From Sapria himalayana (taxonomy: Eukaryota > Streptophyta > Magnoliopsida > Malpighiales > Rafflesiaceae): DNA of 64,000 nucleotides. The notes beneath the pieces were generated by a model that had not been told where the DNA came from, ran no database searches, and saw only the letters and a program-made list of their open reading frames with translations. The stretch covers positions 1-64,000 of the forward strand of contig JAREIK010017923.1 of assembly GCA_029783825.1 (NCBI GenBank). The letters run 5' to 3'. Below, in pieces: positions 39,731 through 50,703 of this stretch. The position numbers and the translations under genes were made by a program. Position 1 is the first letter of the stretch, and the number at the start of each line of letters is the position of its first letter.

Positions 39731-39933
39731 ATGGGAAACCTTGCCGGACTGGAAGCCAACATATTTCATGAGCTCTATATTTTATATAAATTGAATTTTT
39801 TTATGTATTTTCTGATCCTTATTGTTCAAACCTAAAATGCATCATGAGTATCAAATATGATGTTTGATTCTAGTATAGTGCAAGTTCAATAAACTAAAAG
39901 ATTTCATCTGAGTAATGTTGATTTATTCATCCA

Positions 39934-40076
39934 GATTATGTACAGGTTAGTTCTGAAGCTGATGTATGAGAAGACCAAATACAGGCTTCATTCTCACGAT
40001 GTGCCATATGGCTCCAGTAGTGGTCATCAATCTGTTATTGGATTCTCTCTTGGTGATGATTCCAATAGCTATTGGG
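39934..40076 (+). pseudogene. SDF2-like (MIR domain) exon fragment captured in element A
   Basis: The frame reads LKLMYEKTKYRLHSHDVPYG then SSSGHQSVIGFSLGDDSNSY and W. This is the first MIR repeat of stromal-cell-derived-factor-2-like proteins, ER proteins that plants use in glycoprotein folding and immune-receptor maturation. The exon is bounded by a CATCCAG acceptor-like site and a TATTGG|GTAATT donor-like site, so it is a single genomic exon with intron flanks, not a cDNA copy. No other exon is found nearby. It lies 200 bases from the topoisomerase fragment, in the opposite orientation. Confidence 0.78.
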
Positions 40077-40319
40077 TAATTATTTTATTTCTTCCATGTT
40101 CTAAAATAGTCTGTTGGAAATTCAATATTTTTTTTATTGATAAAATCTTGCACAATGATTGGTAAATGCTATATATGTGCTGCAAAACTACATAATTATC
40201 TGAATCAGAATTCTTCATGCATATTGGTAAATTCTATATAAGTGATGGTCATATATATAATTTTGCTAAATTAATAAGTTTCCAACCTTCGTATCATTTA
40301 AGTTTGAATTGATGTACAT

Positions 40320-40510
40320 GTAGAAAATGAAAGAAGTGAATGATAAGATGAAAAAAATGAAGAATGCAATACAATAGGAGATGACCTATATGGAGTCAAA
40401 GTTAGCAGCCTTGACAAGATAGATAGCGCACAGAGTTCGTGCATAGTATCCACACATGAGAACCTATCACAAATGCATCATATGATGAGGATGATGATTT
40501 AGTTTAAAAT
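40320..40510 (+). pseudogene. TNPA-like C-terminal coiled-coil fragment of element A
   Basis: KMKEVNDKMKKMKNAIQ, a stop, then EMTYMESKLAALTR match the coiled-coil end of the TNPA-like gene in element B (about 35965-36060), with the same stop-prone CAATAG context. In element A this end is followed directly by the right arm, without the SmF and coiled-coil block found in B and C. Confidence 0.7.
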
Positions 40511-40957
40511 AATTATATACATATGTTAAATTTTTGTTTTAATTATGTAACTATTGTATCAGAATAGGTTATTAACTGCTTTTTTTTTGTTAATTTAAAT
40601 AATGTTTATGGTATATGTTTTTATTCAATTTTATATAAAAATTTAAAAATATGTAATTAAATATTTTGTAAAAAAATAAAATTGTGAAAATAGTTTGGAA
40701 TTAAAATTGGAATATAATTTTCCATAGCTAATTTAGCTAGATAATTTTCTGTACATTTTCAATCGAAAAATATTAATTACTATTCATAATTACAATCAAA
40801 AATACCAAGGGAAAAATTATAATTAGCCACTGAATTTCCGTCATTAAAAAATTTGCTAGGGATTTTTCTCGTTAATATTTTATGAAGATCACTTTAGATT
40901 GGGATAATTTTCATCAATAATTTGTCGTTATTCTATTTTAGCGATGGGAAAATCCCA
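40511..40957 (+). repeat. Right arm of element A, truncated at GATA array
   Basis: The arm parallels B (TAATTATGTAACTATTGTAT, then TTTAGCTAGATAATTTTC, TTTGCTAGGGATTTTT, TTTTAGCGATGGGAAAATCC). It stops before the terminal inverted repeat, and GATA units follow immediately. Confidence 0.75.
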
Positions 40958-41628
40958 TATAGATAGATTGATAGATTACATGATATTTACATAGATAGAT
41001 AGACAGACAGATAGATTGATTGATTGATTGATTGAAAGATATATAAATATATAGATAGACATATAGATAAAAAGATATATAGATAGATAGATAGATACAA
41101 ATAGATATACAGATAGCTAAATAGATAAATAGAGGAATAGATAGATAGATTGATTGATAGGTAGATTGATAAAAATATTAATAGACAAAATGATAGACAG
41201 ACAGATAGACATATTGATAGATAGTTAGGTAGATAGTTTGATAGAGAGATGGATAGACAAATAGATACACATATAGATAGACAAAAAGATAGACATATAG
41301 ATAATCATATAAATAGACAGATAAATAGACAAATAGATAGATAGATAAATAAATAGACATAGAAACATAAAGACAGATAGATAGATAGATTTATAGACAG
41401 ATTGATATACCGAGTGATAGATAGATTGATAGACAAATTGAAAGATAGATTGATAAATAGAAAGATAGACATATTCATAGATAGATAGGTTGACATATAG
41501 ATAAAAGTATAGATAGATTGCTTGATAGACAGATAGATAGACACAATGATAGGAATATTGATATAACGATTGATAGATTTATAGATAGATTGATAGAGAG
41601 ATTGATAGATAGATAGTTAGGTAGATAG

Positions 41629-41668
<40 letters not shown>

Positions 41669-43207
41669 AGATAGATAGACAGACAGATAGATATATGGAT
41701 AGATAGACAGACAGACAGATATATAGATAGATAAATAGGTAGGTAAGTAGATAGAGAGAGAAAAACATATAAATAGACATATAAATATATATTAGATAGA
41801 TAAATAGATAGACACACAGATATATAGATATATAGATAGACAAATTGAAAAATAGAAAGATAGCTAGATAGATCAACATATAGATAGACCAATAAATAAA
41901 CAGATAGATAAATAGATAGATAGATAAATAGTTATTTAGACAGATAGATATATAAACAAATATATAGACTAATATATAAAGAAATAAATAGATTGATTGA
42001 TAGACATATAGCTATATAGATAGATAGATAGATATATAAATAGATAGATAGATAAATAAATAGATAGGTAGAAAAAATGATTGATAGTTAGATAGATTGA
42101 TAGATAGACATATTGATAAATAGATTGATAGACAGATTGATAGATAGATTGATAGGCAGATAGATAGTTAATAGGTAGATTGATTGATAAAATGATAGAT
42201 ACTCATAGATAGATAGATAAATATACAAATAAATAGAGATATAGATAGACACATAGATTTAAAGATTGATAGATAGACAAATAAAAAGATAGAAATATAG
42301 AAAGAAAGAAATATAGATAAATAGATAGATAGACATATAGATAAACAAATAGATTGGTAGATAGATAGATAGGTCGATAAACAGACAGATAGATAGACAG
42401 ATAGATAAAAAGATAGATAGACATATAGAGAGATAGAGTGATAGATAGCGAGATAAATATATAGATTGATAGATAGACAAATAGAGAGACAAATAGATAG
42501 ATTGATTGATATACAGATAGCTAGACGGATAGATAGATAGATAGATAGATATATAGATAGATAGACATATAGATAGACAACTAGATAGATAGATTGATTG
42601 ATTGATCAATAGTTAGATATACAAATAGATAGATAGATAGATAGACAGACAGATAGAATGATTGATTGATTGATTGACAAATAGATAGATTGGCAGAGAG
42701 ATAGATAGATTGATAGATAGACAAATAGATAGATAGAATGATAGATAGATATATTGATAGATAGATAGATATAAAGACAGACAGATAGAGAGACATAATA
42801 ATAGATAAATAGATAGATTGACAGATAAATAGAAAAATAGTAGACCAGAAAGATAGACAGATAGAAAAATAGATAGATATATAGACAAATAGATAGATAG
42901 AAAGATAGATTGATAGACAAATTTATTAATAAATTGATAGACAGACAGATAGATAGATAGATAAACAAATTTTTAGATAGATAAGTAGATAGATAGATAG
43001 AAATATTAATAAACTAATAGATAGATAGATTGATTGATTGATAAAATGATTGATATACAGAATGATAGATAGTTTGATAGACAGATTTTATAGATAGATT
43101 GATAGACTCGGATAGATCGATAGATAGATTGATAGATTGATAAATATATAGATAGATAAATAAATACACAGAGATATAAACAAATATATAGATAGATAGA
43201 TTGAGAT
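40958..43207. repeat. Degenerate GATA array (GATA on + strand)
   Basis: GATA units with GACA, AATA and GATT variants fill 2.25 kb between the truncated right arm of element A and the terminus of element C. An AT run lies at about 41632-41664. Frames are repeat artefacts. Confidence 0.95.
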
Positions 43208-43957
43208 CACTAAAAGAAAAATCACAAATAGCTTGTAAAAATTTCTTAGCTAAAAGGAGTTTTTCTATAGCTAAAGTGGATATAACGATGGATTAACAAT
43301 GGAACCTTTCCAAATCTAAAGTAGAAGTGTCAAACAGGTCGTGCTAGGCTGGCTTGGCATGGTTTTTGTAGGCCCAACCGTGCTTTCGTGCCATGCTAGC
43401 CACGTCTACAGTAACCATGCCATGCCTGGCCCTGCACGGTTTATTCAAGCAAGGCTCGGTATGGCCCGGTTTGCATGATCGGTTTAAGAGGCGGTTTAAA
43501 AAAATTTAAAATTTCTTTTATTTTTTGTTTAGAGTATTTATGTAATTATAAAATATAAATTAGATAATGTTTAAAAATTTTTAAATTGTAAATTATAAAT
43601 ATTTGAATAGTTATAAAGTTTTATTTTTTTTATGTTATTTGTTTAAATTATCTTTTAATTAGATTATAATTTATTAGAATTATATTTTAGAATTTTTAAT
43701 GAAATTATTAAAAATAAAAATAAAACAAACACAAAATTTATTTAACAAAAATAACAAATTCACACTCACAAAGCCAAGTTCCAAATTGCTAAACTAAACC
43801 AAATACAATGTAATTAAAAAATAAGTACAAAACATCGAAATCAAAAATCAGAATCAATCATAACTCATAAAGAAAAGCATAACTGTAACAAAAGTGTAGT
43901 TGTCGGCATGTCGCAATCCGACAATCATCAACCGTCAAGCATCAAGTAGCAACCTCA

Positions 43958-46051
43958 TCAATAATCCATTCTCGTATCATAATCATCATCAACCTCAATA
44001 TCAATATCACTATCACATAGATCATCATCAGCAGTCAACTCTCTCGCATTCACTGTAGTCCCACTCCCAATCCTAGCATGATCCTTGATGCTAAACATCG
44101 AATCCTACAAATTCTTTCTGCATACTAAAGCCTCAACAATATCTTGACATAATTTTCATCTCCTATCCAAAATCACATTCACTGCAATAGAAAAAGTAGG
44201 CTCTGATGCTATGCTCAACACAAGAGGAGTCAATAGATCCCGTGCTATCTTAGATAGCAAGGGAAAGATAGACTCATATGATTTCCACCACTGTAATATA
44301 TGAAGATTTTTATATCATAATGGGATAGGATTGAGCAGTAATCAGTATCTAAGTACCAAGACAGCTCGCTCCTATTCGACGGTCCACCCTGTCATTTCCC
44401 CCTAGCTAACTAAATGGAAAAATCATCATCTCTGAATATGGTATCAATGTCCGTACTCACAGCCTTACTACTGTTATCACCATAAGTAGTATCATAGTAT
44501 GCGAAAAGGTCAGTCAACTTCTCATGAATGAACCCTTCAGGTGAGTCTTCCATGTTCATGCACGAGGAAATATAAGTCAAAATATTATCTACCTCTTCCA
44601 CCTTAACCCTAAGGTCCATGCATGTAGCGAGACAATAAACAGATGGAATGGTAGACCAGTACTTTAAATACTTGGTTTCCATCTCTGTAACCATATGGCT
44701 AAGTTTCGGATTTGCTCTATACTTCCTAAACATCCTGCTAATGTTGTATATGCACCTGAGTGCAATGCAAGTCATGAGAGTATAAACCAACGAACACATG
44801 TTCATGTCATAAAAAATCATCAAAATTTTCATAAATTAAATTCCTAAAGCCCAGTTAGTGTTATCAAAAAAAAAGTTCATCACTCTTACTATTGATATAG
44901 TCGGATATCATGTGTTTGTATCCAACACATGACACCAACATTAGGTACGTGTAATTCAAACAATGTCTCAAATCTGATTTGAATTTCTTCTTCTTAAGAT
45001 TCACAGACAAACAGAGACTACCGAGCTCCAATTGTTTGTGAGGCATGCAAATATATTTTAGTGAGTTACATATGTTTTCCAAAGCTAGGAAACACACCTT
45101 CATCCTCACATGTAGAATCATGTTAACCACGTGACACATGCATCAGACGTGGAAAATCTCTCTTAATGGTGCGTCTCTAATATTACTGACAAATATGTTA
45201 ATCATTACTCCATTATTAGATGCATTATCAATTGTGATACTAAAAATTTTATTTTGAATTTTATATTCTCTAAAGATTTTTATCATACACTCAAAAATGG
45301 TAGGCCCATCATAAGGATTGAGAATCTCGGAGAATCGTAAAATTTTTTTATTCACAGGCCATTTAGAATCTACATAGTGGGCGGTGAGACATGCATAAGA
45401 TACATCATCGTGACTAGTCCAGATATCGGACTTCACAGACATCACTCAACTATGTACCATAAATTCATTAATTATTAATTATTTTTCTAACATATAATAT
45501 TTTAGTATGTCGTTCCAAGATGTGAACCTCGGAAACTTATGATAAGCAAGTTGAAAATATATCTGCATGATGCTCACTATCCTTGGATCTCCCAAAAATC
45601 TGATTGGAAGATCCATCAATGTGATAAGTTTGGTCATGCCTTCTCAACCTAACTCTCTATGGCATATGAAGCAGGTAAAATTTGAGAATGAACTAGATTG
45701 AGTCTCAAAAAATGCAGAGCTAAGTTGGGTTTGCCTAATATCTAATGCACAATGTGTTTTTGGTGGATAATTCGACATACCTTTTAAGATGTCCAGTCCC
45801 AAACGCACTCTTATAAGTTAAAGTTTTTTTACAATATTTGCACAGTGCCATTTCTTCTTCCTCACCCCTAATATTTTTATGTTTTATTATATTAAAATGA
45901 GACCAAACTATAGAAGTCCATCTTGTTTTTTGTTTTTTAGATATTTGGGCTGAGACGTGTGAGAAACCAAAGTTTCAGCAGCCTCGAACTTTTGTGTAAG
46001 ATTTTCATTTTCTAAATTTAAATTAATTTTATTAGTATTTGTATTTGTCAT
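43958..46051 (-). pseudogene. hAT transposase (RICESLEEPER-like), decayed
   Basis: Minus-strand blocks appear in the family order. A BED zinc finger reads MALCKYCKKTLTYKSAFGTG followed by HLKRY (about 45800-45865). RNase H-fold blocks include IWTSHDDVSYACLTAHYVDS and KIFSITIDNASNN (45143-45445), then FHVxxMCHVVNMI (near 45139). A DUF4413-like region lies at 44410-44832. The C-terminal hATC dimerisation motif reads WWKSYESIFPLLSKIARDLL then TPLVLSIASEPTFS (about 44160-44290). The likely start is the ATG at 46051 and the last stop is at 43958. Frameshifts (one just after SHTS in the N-terminus) and stops interrupt it. Such proteins catalyse cut-and-paste transposition of elements with 8 bp duplications, and this copy is probably inactive. 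Confidence 0.85.
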
Positions 46052-46604
46052 TTTTTTAGGTTTTTTAGGCAAGAGGATAACTTAAAAAGTAGAGAGATAA
46101 AAAATAGAAATACCCATAAAGTAGTGTGAAGGAAAAGCACGTGCACCAAAAATCTAACTTCTGAAGACCAATGCATAAACCAACTAAAGACGAGCCAGAG
46201 TTGCAAGTCCCGAAAAGCTGAGCCGAAATCCTGAGAGAGAGAATTTTAGGAGAGAGGTTTGAGAGAGAGAGAATGTGAGATTTTATGTTTTTGAAAAACA
46301 TATAAATTAGAAAAGGGGTGGGGAGCTTTTATAAAAAAAAATTTAGAAGTTTTTTTAAAAGTATTTCTTTTTGAATTTTTTAATATTTTTTTGGGGCAGA
46401 ATCATATGGGTCGTCGGGTTCTGCCCCATAGCCATTAGAGGCAAAATCCAACGGCTAAATTTCAAATAATTTTTTTTAAATATTTTCCATGTTGGACGTA
46501 AGCCTGTAATAGGCCTTTGGGGTTGGGGTTGGTTTAGATTTGGGCCCGCCCAGTTTCCAGATCAGTCAGGCTGAGCCTCAGCCCGATGGGGTACTATGGT
46601 ATTG

Positions 46605-46628
46605 GTACCTCGGCTCGTGCCGAGGTAC
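46605..46628. repeat. Perfect 10 bp palindrome in hAT subterminal region
   Basis: GTACCTCGGC, loop TCGT, GCCGAGGTAC form a GC-rich hairpin inside the hAT end. It could be part of a transposase-binding region. Confidence 0.75.
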
Positions 46629-46771
46629 TGAGCTAACCAGGCGATAGTACCATGATTGGCCAGGCACAACATGAGGCCTGGTTTGACTCGGCATGACATG
46701 GCATGGGCACGGGAAATTCCAGTGCTGTGCCGGGCTAGGCAAGGCACGAATCAGCCCATTTGACACCTCTA

Positions 46772-47078
46772 ATCCAATGTGTTTGTCATAAAAATTAAAG
46801 AGTAAATAGTTTCCCTATCAAAATTAGCAAGAGAAAATTCCCTAGCTAAATTATCGAGGAAAAAATCTCTAGCTAAATTAGCGAGGGAAAAATCTCTAGT
46901 TATTTTTATTCCAAAATTATTTTCACATTTTTAATTTTTTACATAAAATTTAATTACATATTTTTATAAAAACATAAACTATAAACCATTGTTTATAATT
47001 AACAAAAAATAAAATCAATTAATAAAATATTTTATATAATTTGTTACATAGTTAAAATAGAAACATAACAAAATTTGA
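46772..47078. repeat. Right arm of element C (subterminal motifs)
   Basis: Motifs CCCTAGCTAAATTA, TCTAGCTAAATTAGCGAGG and an AT-rich arm match the reverse complement of element B at 37890-38200. It is separated from its terminus at 43208 by the hAT. Confidence 0.75.
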
Positions 47079-47411
47079 TTACATCTTATTCTTCATCAAT
47101 GTATCTAATGACAGTGCATAAAGTATAATTTGTCTGTGAAATTTACGTTGCTTTCTCGCCCCCACCTCCTCAATATCTACATACTTCTCTAGCACCCGAG
47201 CATGTCCCTCCATGGCCATTAGCATTGCTTCATTTAGTTCTAGTATGTATTTCCTCTCCATCTCCACCTCCTTCCTTTTATCTACCAATGCCCTTTTTGT
47301 ATCTAGCTGCTCTTCCAACAACACTTTTTTTAACCTTGTGATCAGTTGCATGTATGTATGCTTGTGCATGTATGTATGTGCATGTGTGTGTATGTGTAAA
47401 CTCAGACACAT
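47079..47411 (-). CDS. Open frame with coiled coil, conserved with element B; function unknown
   Basis: The credible part starts around LITRLKKVLLEEQLDTKRAL and runs through KRKEVEMERKYILELNEAML to a C-terminal RKQRKFHRQIILYALSLDTL, then MKNKM and stop: about 88 charged, helix-prone residues. The upstream 20 residues (His/Thr repeats from a CA microsatellite) are probably intron, with an AG acceptor-like site near the Leu-Ile. The same C-terminal block is relic in element B (37795-37890), so it belonged to their common ancestor. It lies just downstream of the captured SmF gene on the same strand. It could be the last exon of another captured host gene or an element-specific protein; I do not recognise the family. 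Confidence 0.45.
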   Translation of the reverse strand: MCLSLHIHTHAHTYMHKHTYMQLITRLKKVLLEEQLDTKRALVDKRKEVEMERKYILELNEAMLMAMEGHARVLEKYVDIEEVGARKQRKFHRQIILYALSLDTLMKNKM

Positions 47412-47824
47412 GTACTTTCATGCTAATACAGATACCAACAAAGTCAACATAAGAAAATAATTAAGGGCTTAAAAACACACATATAGGTCTCTCAGGCATG
47501 GTCAGCATATTCTAGTTCTTTGTCCTTTGGTACTTCACATAGATAGAGAACATTATTACACCTGCACATGGAGAATAACATACTATATTTTACAAACAAA
47601 TAAAGAACACATCACAATGTCGCTGATAAATAGATATACTAGTTCATGCAACTCCAACTACCATTTGCAAGAAATTTCATACAACAAGATAATCATGAGC
47701 TTATTTTTAAATTACCGAATTAAGATTTCCCCAAGATTTCCAGTGAACTATCCATCAACATATTCTTCTATGTTGCTAAGCTTCACGTATCAGTCCATGG
47801 TTAATTATAAGAAAGTTAAAAAGG

Positions 47825-49707
47825 GTTTTGTATGGAAATAATACATTTTAAATAAAAATTCCAAAATATGATGCTTGTTTGAAAAATATTATCAAAATAG
47901 TGCATTTGGAAATAGCATGACAATGGACATCATTGTTAACGATAGTCATTGCCATGTTATTGAATTTTAAAAATCAAGATCTTCATCAATATCTGCCTCG
48001 CTTGATGATGACAAATTCGGGGTTGAATTCGGGTTTGACACATGATTCGGTTTGGATTCGTTTCTACTTTCAATATTACATCTTGGCCATATAGATTTCT
48101 AAGTGAGCATCCAAGTTAAGTTGGTGGTTTGATCAAGAGATGATACATAAACTGAAGATGAAGAATATAAATTTAACTTGATAATTTTCTCTGGATTGAA
48201 ATGGAGAAGCCACTTGTGGCAAGAATCTCTTGATTTGTTGAAGTTGACATGCTCACGTTAAATCATCATTAACGAAAAAAAAACAAATCATTTAATAGAA
48301 AGAAAAGGATATATATACATTCGAGTATGACAAGGCCATATTTCATATTTAATAAAACAAATAGGTACCTTATCATTGCCCCTCTTTTTATCTTTACACT
48401 GCTAGAGCCACGACAATAAACTCAAGCAAGCATAACCTGTAGAAATGAACTCATGTTTTCAAACTTGAGTTTCTTTGTCGAGGTTAATGGAACAATTGGG
48501 GCTGCACGTTGTGCTTTTTGTAAGTAATCCAGATTCAATATTTTGCCAACCAGAGCCACTCTCACATGTAGATGTTTTGCTCCTACACCCATTTTTCTTA
48601 TTTTTTAAAACTTCATCAAATTGCCAACTAGTGAAATATGAAGTGTTTATGCATGCTTATATGTAATAGTTGAAACGATGGTACATATGAATAGTGTGTG
48701 GGAGTATGTGTATGTGCGTGCCTTTGTGGGTGCGTAGTTTAGTCATTGATGGGTAGCATATGTGACTGATATATCGCACTAGAAAAATTGAGAAAAAAAA
48801 GTAAAAAAAAAGAATCATTTTGCCAGTTGAGATTGAGGCTAAGATTGAGGCTTACAACTGGAACAGTGACTGAATAAAATTCCCAAATAATCTCTAAAGA
48901 GGGAAAGCATACTTTACACTTGATGTAAGTTTGGAATGTGGGGATTCCCATGAGCCATACTCTTCCAGCCTTGCCGCCTATTTCGTAGATCAGACTTTGC
49001 ATCTCTGTGATAATGTACTTGAATAACCATCTACTATGCACTTAAGCTCCATAAATTTCTGGTCAACATCTACTTTTGAATGTTTCCTTAAAGAGAAAGG
49101 AGGAAATGTTACTAATATAACCCATTTCCATTTTCTCTCTCACTCTTCTTACTACACTCTCTATGCTTTCCACACACTCTCCCTTAATCACGTTGTTTCT
49201 TTTCTTCATCTCCATCACATGTAAAACCCTAATTACATCTTTAGTCTTTGTCAGTGTTTCTAATGACGAGCTTAAGTTCTTCCCCAATTGTTCAAATTGA
49301 CCGAAAGAAAAAAATGAGGAGGAGAATAGTTGGCTATGGTGAAAGGTCTTATGGATTCTTATGAATTCCCAGGAACTGGAGTGATATTTGCAGTGGCAGC
49401 CATGGCTGTGGATGTATTTCTGGAACAAATATCTATGGATATAGCTTGTTTAACCTTGTTTTTCACTAAGTTGGATTCCACACACTCCCATCATTCCCAA
49501 TGCCAGCATTTTAAAATTTTTAAAATTTAATAGCCGGCATTCACAATGCCACCTTTGATTTTTAAAATTCAATATGGTGGCAATGACCATCATTTACAAC
49601 GACACAAATTGCCACGTTGTTTCCAGACATATTGGTTTGGTAATATTTTTCAAACTAACATTATATTTTGGAATTTTTATTTAAAATGTATTATTTCCAT
49701 ACAAAAC
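47825..49707. mobile_element. Mutator-like non-autonomous element with ~150 bp inverted repeats
   Basis: The left end GTTTTGTATGGAAATAATAC (47825) matches the reverse complement of the right end at 49707. Homology continues through TTTAAATAAAAATTCC, TTTGAAAAATATTA, GTCATTGCC and TTGAATTTTAAAAATCAA to about 47975 and back to 49556. Inverted repeats of ~150 bp are typical of Mutator-like elements. The expected 9 bp duplication is not clear (TTAAAAAGG on the left, TTAATAGAA on the right). The right repeat shares its inner part (GGCATTGTGAATGC, GCTGGCATTGGGAATGATG) with the PMD-bearing remnant at 1646. Confidence 0.8.
47976..49555. other. Interior of the Mutator-like element; possible unidentified gene pieces
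   Basis: No transposase is seen. Two minus-strand frames look more protein-like than their surroundings. One is at about 48850-49041 (LIYEIGGKAGRVWLMGIPTF). The other is at about 49063-49330 (QLGKNLSSSLETLTKTKDVI, then MEMKKRNNVIKGECVESIES). I cannot assign either. They may be captured exons, which is common in non-autonomous elements of this type. Confidence 0.4.
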
Positions 49708-49976
49708 TTAATAGAAAGTGCCAAACAAAATGGAAATAAAATTTGAAATACAACATGCTGCATGGTATTGAATTTTTGCACACTAGTAGGTTCATATAGG
49801 AATCCACTGAAGCAAGGAAACCTAAAGAAAGCATAGAAAAAAATGAAAAAAAATGCAATTCATAGGAAAAGAACACAAGGTTGCTCACCTTTGAATTCCA
49901 TTCCCCACTTGAGTTTTACAATGACCGTCTTTCCAGTCAAGTTGTTAAGAAAAGGCATGGGATTAATTGGGATGGC

Positions 49977-50703
49977 CTCCAATATTTAGTAATAAAAAAA
50001 TTAATGAACGGTGATAAATTGCACGTATGCATCAGATATTTATCTAAATTTATTTAAAAATGCATAGGCATGTATTTATGCAATATACATGCATACATCA
50101 TGAATATAGAATAATTATATATGCCCAAATACACACACGTACATACACACATGCACACACTATTTTCCTATCTTTTCATATTTCTTTATCTTGTCCATAT
50201 ATTACACCTTTCTAGTTGAACTGAACTATTGATGCATGAAAATGGTCATTACCAAAAATCAAATTTTTATTCTAATCTACATATGCCACGTGATCTAAAA
50301 TTTATTATTATATTTTGTGCTTGAGAAAACTGTAAGAAAAATTTTTTTATGAAAAATAAATGACCATTTGAAAGAATATTTGATTGTTGTAAGCATGAAT
50401 AGTTAATCTTGCTTTGATGCACAAGAAATTAAAAGCTAGTATTAATATCATTCATGAAAGCAAAATTCTATGAATATCTCATGTACACAAAAATTGTATC
50501 AAACAAGAAAACTTGATTACTACTTCATAGAAATTTTCTTTTAACCTCTCATTATCATCATCAACGAAATCTTATCTCAATACTATTTTGAACAAACATT
50601 ACTCTAACCATAAGAACATTAGTTCAATCAACAAGAATACCAAATATACTTCTTCAGGATGCTTATCAAATCATCTATCATTATGTTCGAGTAGATGTCT
50701 TAC
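49977..50703. other. Element C interior between SmF and enolase-like pieces
   Basis: AT-rich sequence with CA microsatellite traces near 50130. It lies upstream of the SmF exons, so it may contain the captured SmF promoter and first intron. No gene is recognised. Confidence 0.45.

Larger units (their letters stand above)
15021..40957 (+). mobile_element. CACTA element A, interrupted by nested element B; right terminus missing
   Basis: The left end is CACTATAAAAAAATATTT at 15021, followed by TAGCTA-rich subterminal sequence. The right part resumes after element B at 38575 with a TNPA-like remnant (40320-40510) and a subterminal arm (about 40690-40957) homologous to the right arm of B. Element A is therefore 15021-20330 plus 38575-40957, about 7.7 kb without B. 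The right arm ends at GGGAAAATCCCATAT, about 45 bases short of where B has its terminus, and runs directly into GATA repeats, so its right inverted repeat is lost. That both halves belong to one element is inferred from orientation, arm homology and the target duplication of B. Confidence 0.7.
43322..46771 (-). mobile_element. hAT element, 3.45 kb, inserted in right arm of element C
   Basis: Ends are TAGAAGTGTCAAACAGG at 43322 and, reverse-complemented, TAGAGGTGTCAAATGGG at 46771, matching plant hAT termini. Flanking octamers are ATCTAAAG and ATCCAATG (6 of 8 identical), consistent with an aged 8 bp duplication. Both ends are GC-rich with repeated GGCATGGC and GCCGAGG motifs, unlike the AT-rich host element. 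The subterminal sequence of element C continues on both sides. Confidence 0.85.
47492..49976 (-). pseudogene. Captured SmF (small nuclear ribonucleoprotein F) gene, four exons, interrupted
   Basis: Minus-strand exons follow SmF order. Exon a (49889-49976) reads [20 protein letters not shown] then KLKWGMEFK, ending at a GTGAGC donor. Exon b (49783-49821) reads GFLASVDSYMNL after a TTTAG acceptor. Exon c (47716-47780) reads LSNIEEYVDG, stop, FTGNLGEILI with a GTAATT donor. Exon d (47492-47551) reads CNNVLYLCEVPKDKELEYAD then HA and stop, after a GCAG acceptor; the split Arg codon between c and d keeps phase. SmF is a core Sm-ring protein of spliceosomal snRNPs, normally about 88 residues. Retained introns show capture from genomic DNA. 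It is broken by TAG at 47748-47750 replacing a conserved Gln, and by a 1.9 kb Mutator-like insertion in the intron between b and c. Confidence 0.88.

Noticed and set aside
5366..40957. Simple inversion between breakpoints at about 5366 and 40957 to explain the flipped array orientation
   Set aside because: The ~45 bases missing from the right end of element A are not found at the other proposed breakpoint, so the model is not supported by the sequence alone; kept only as a question in the findings.
49330..49530. 66-codon plus-strand frame starting MAMVKGLMDSYEFPG
   Set aside because: It overlaps a longer minus-strand frame, has no recognised similarity, and ends in the AT-rich inverted repeat of the Mutator-like element.
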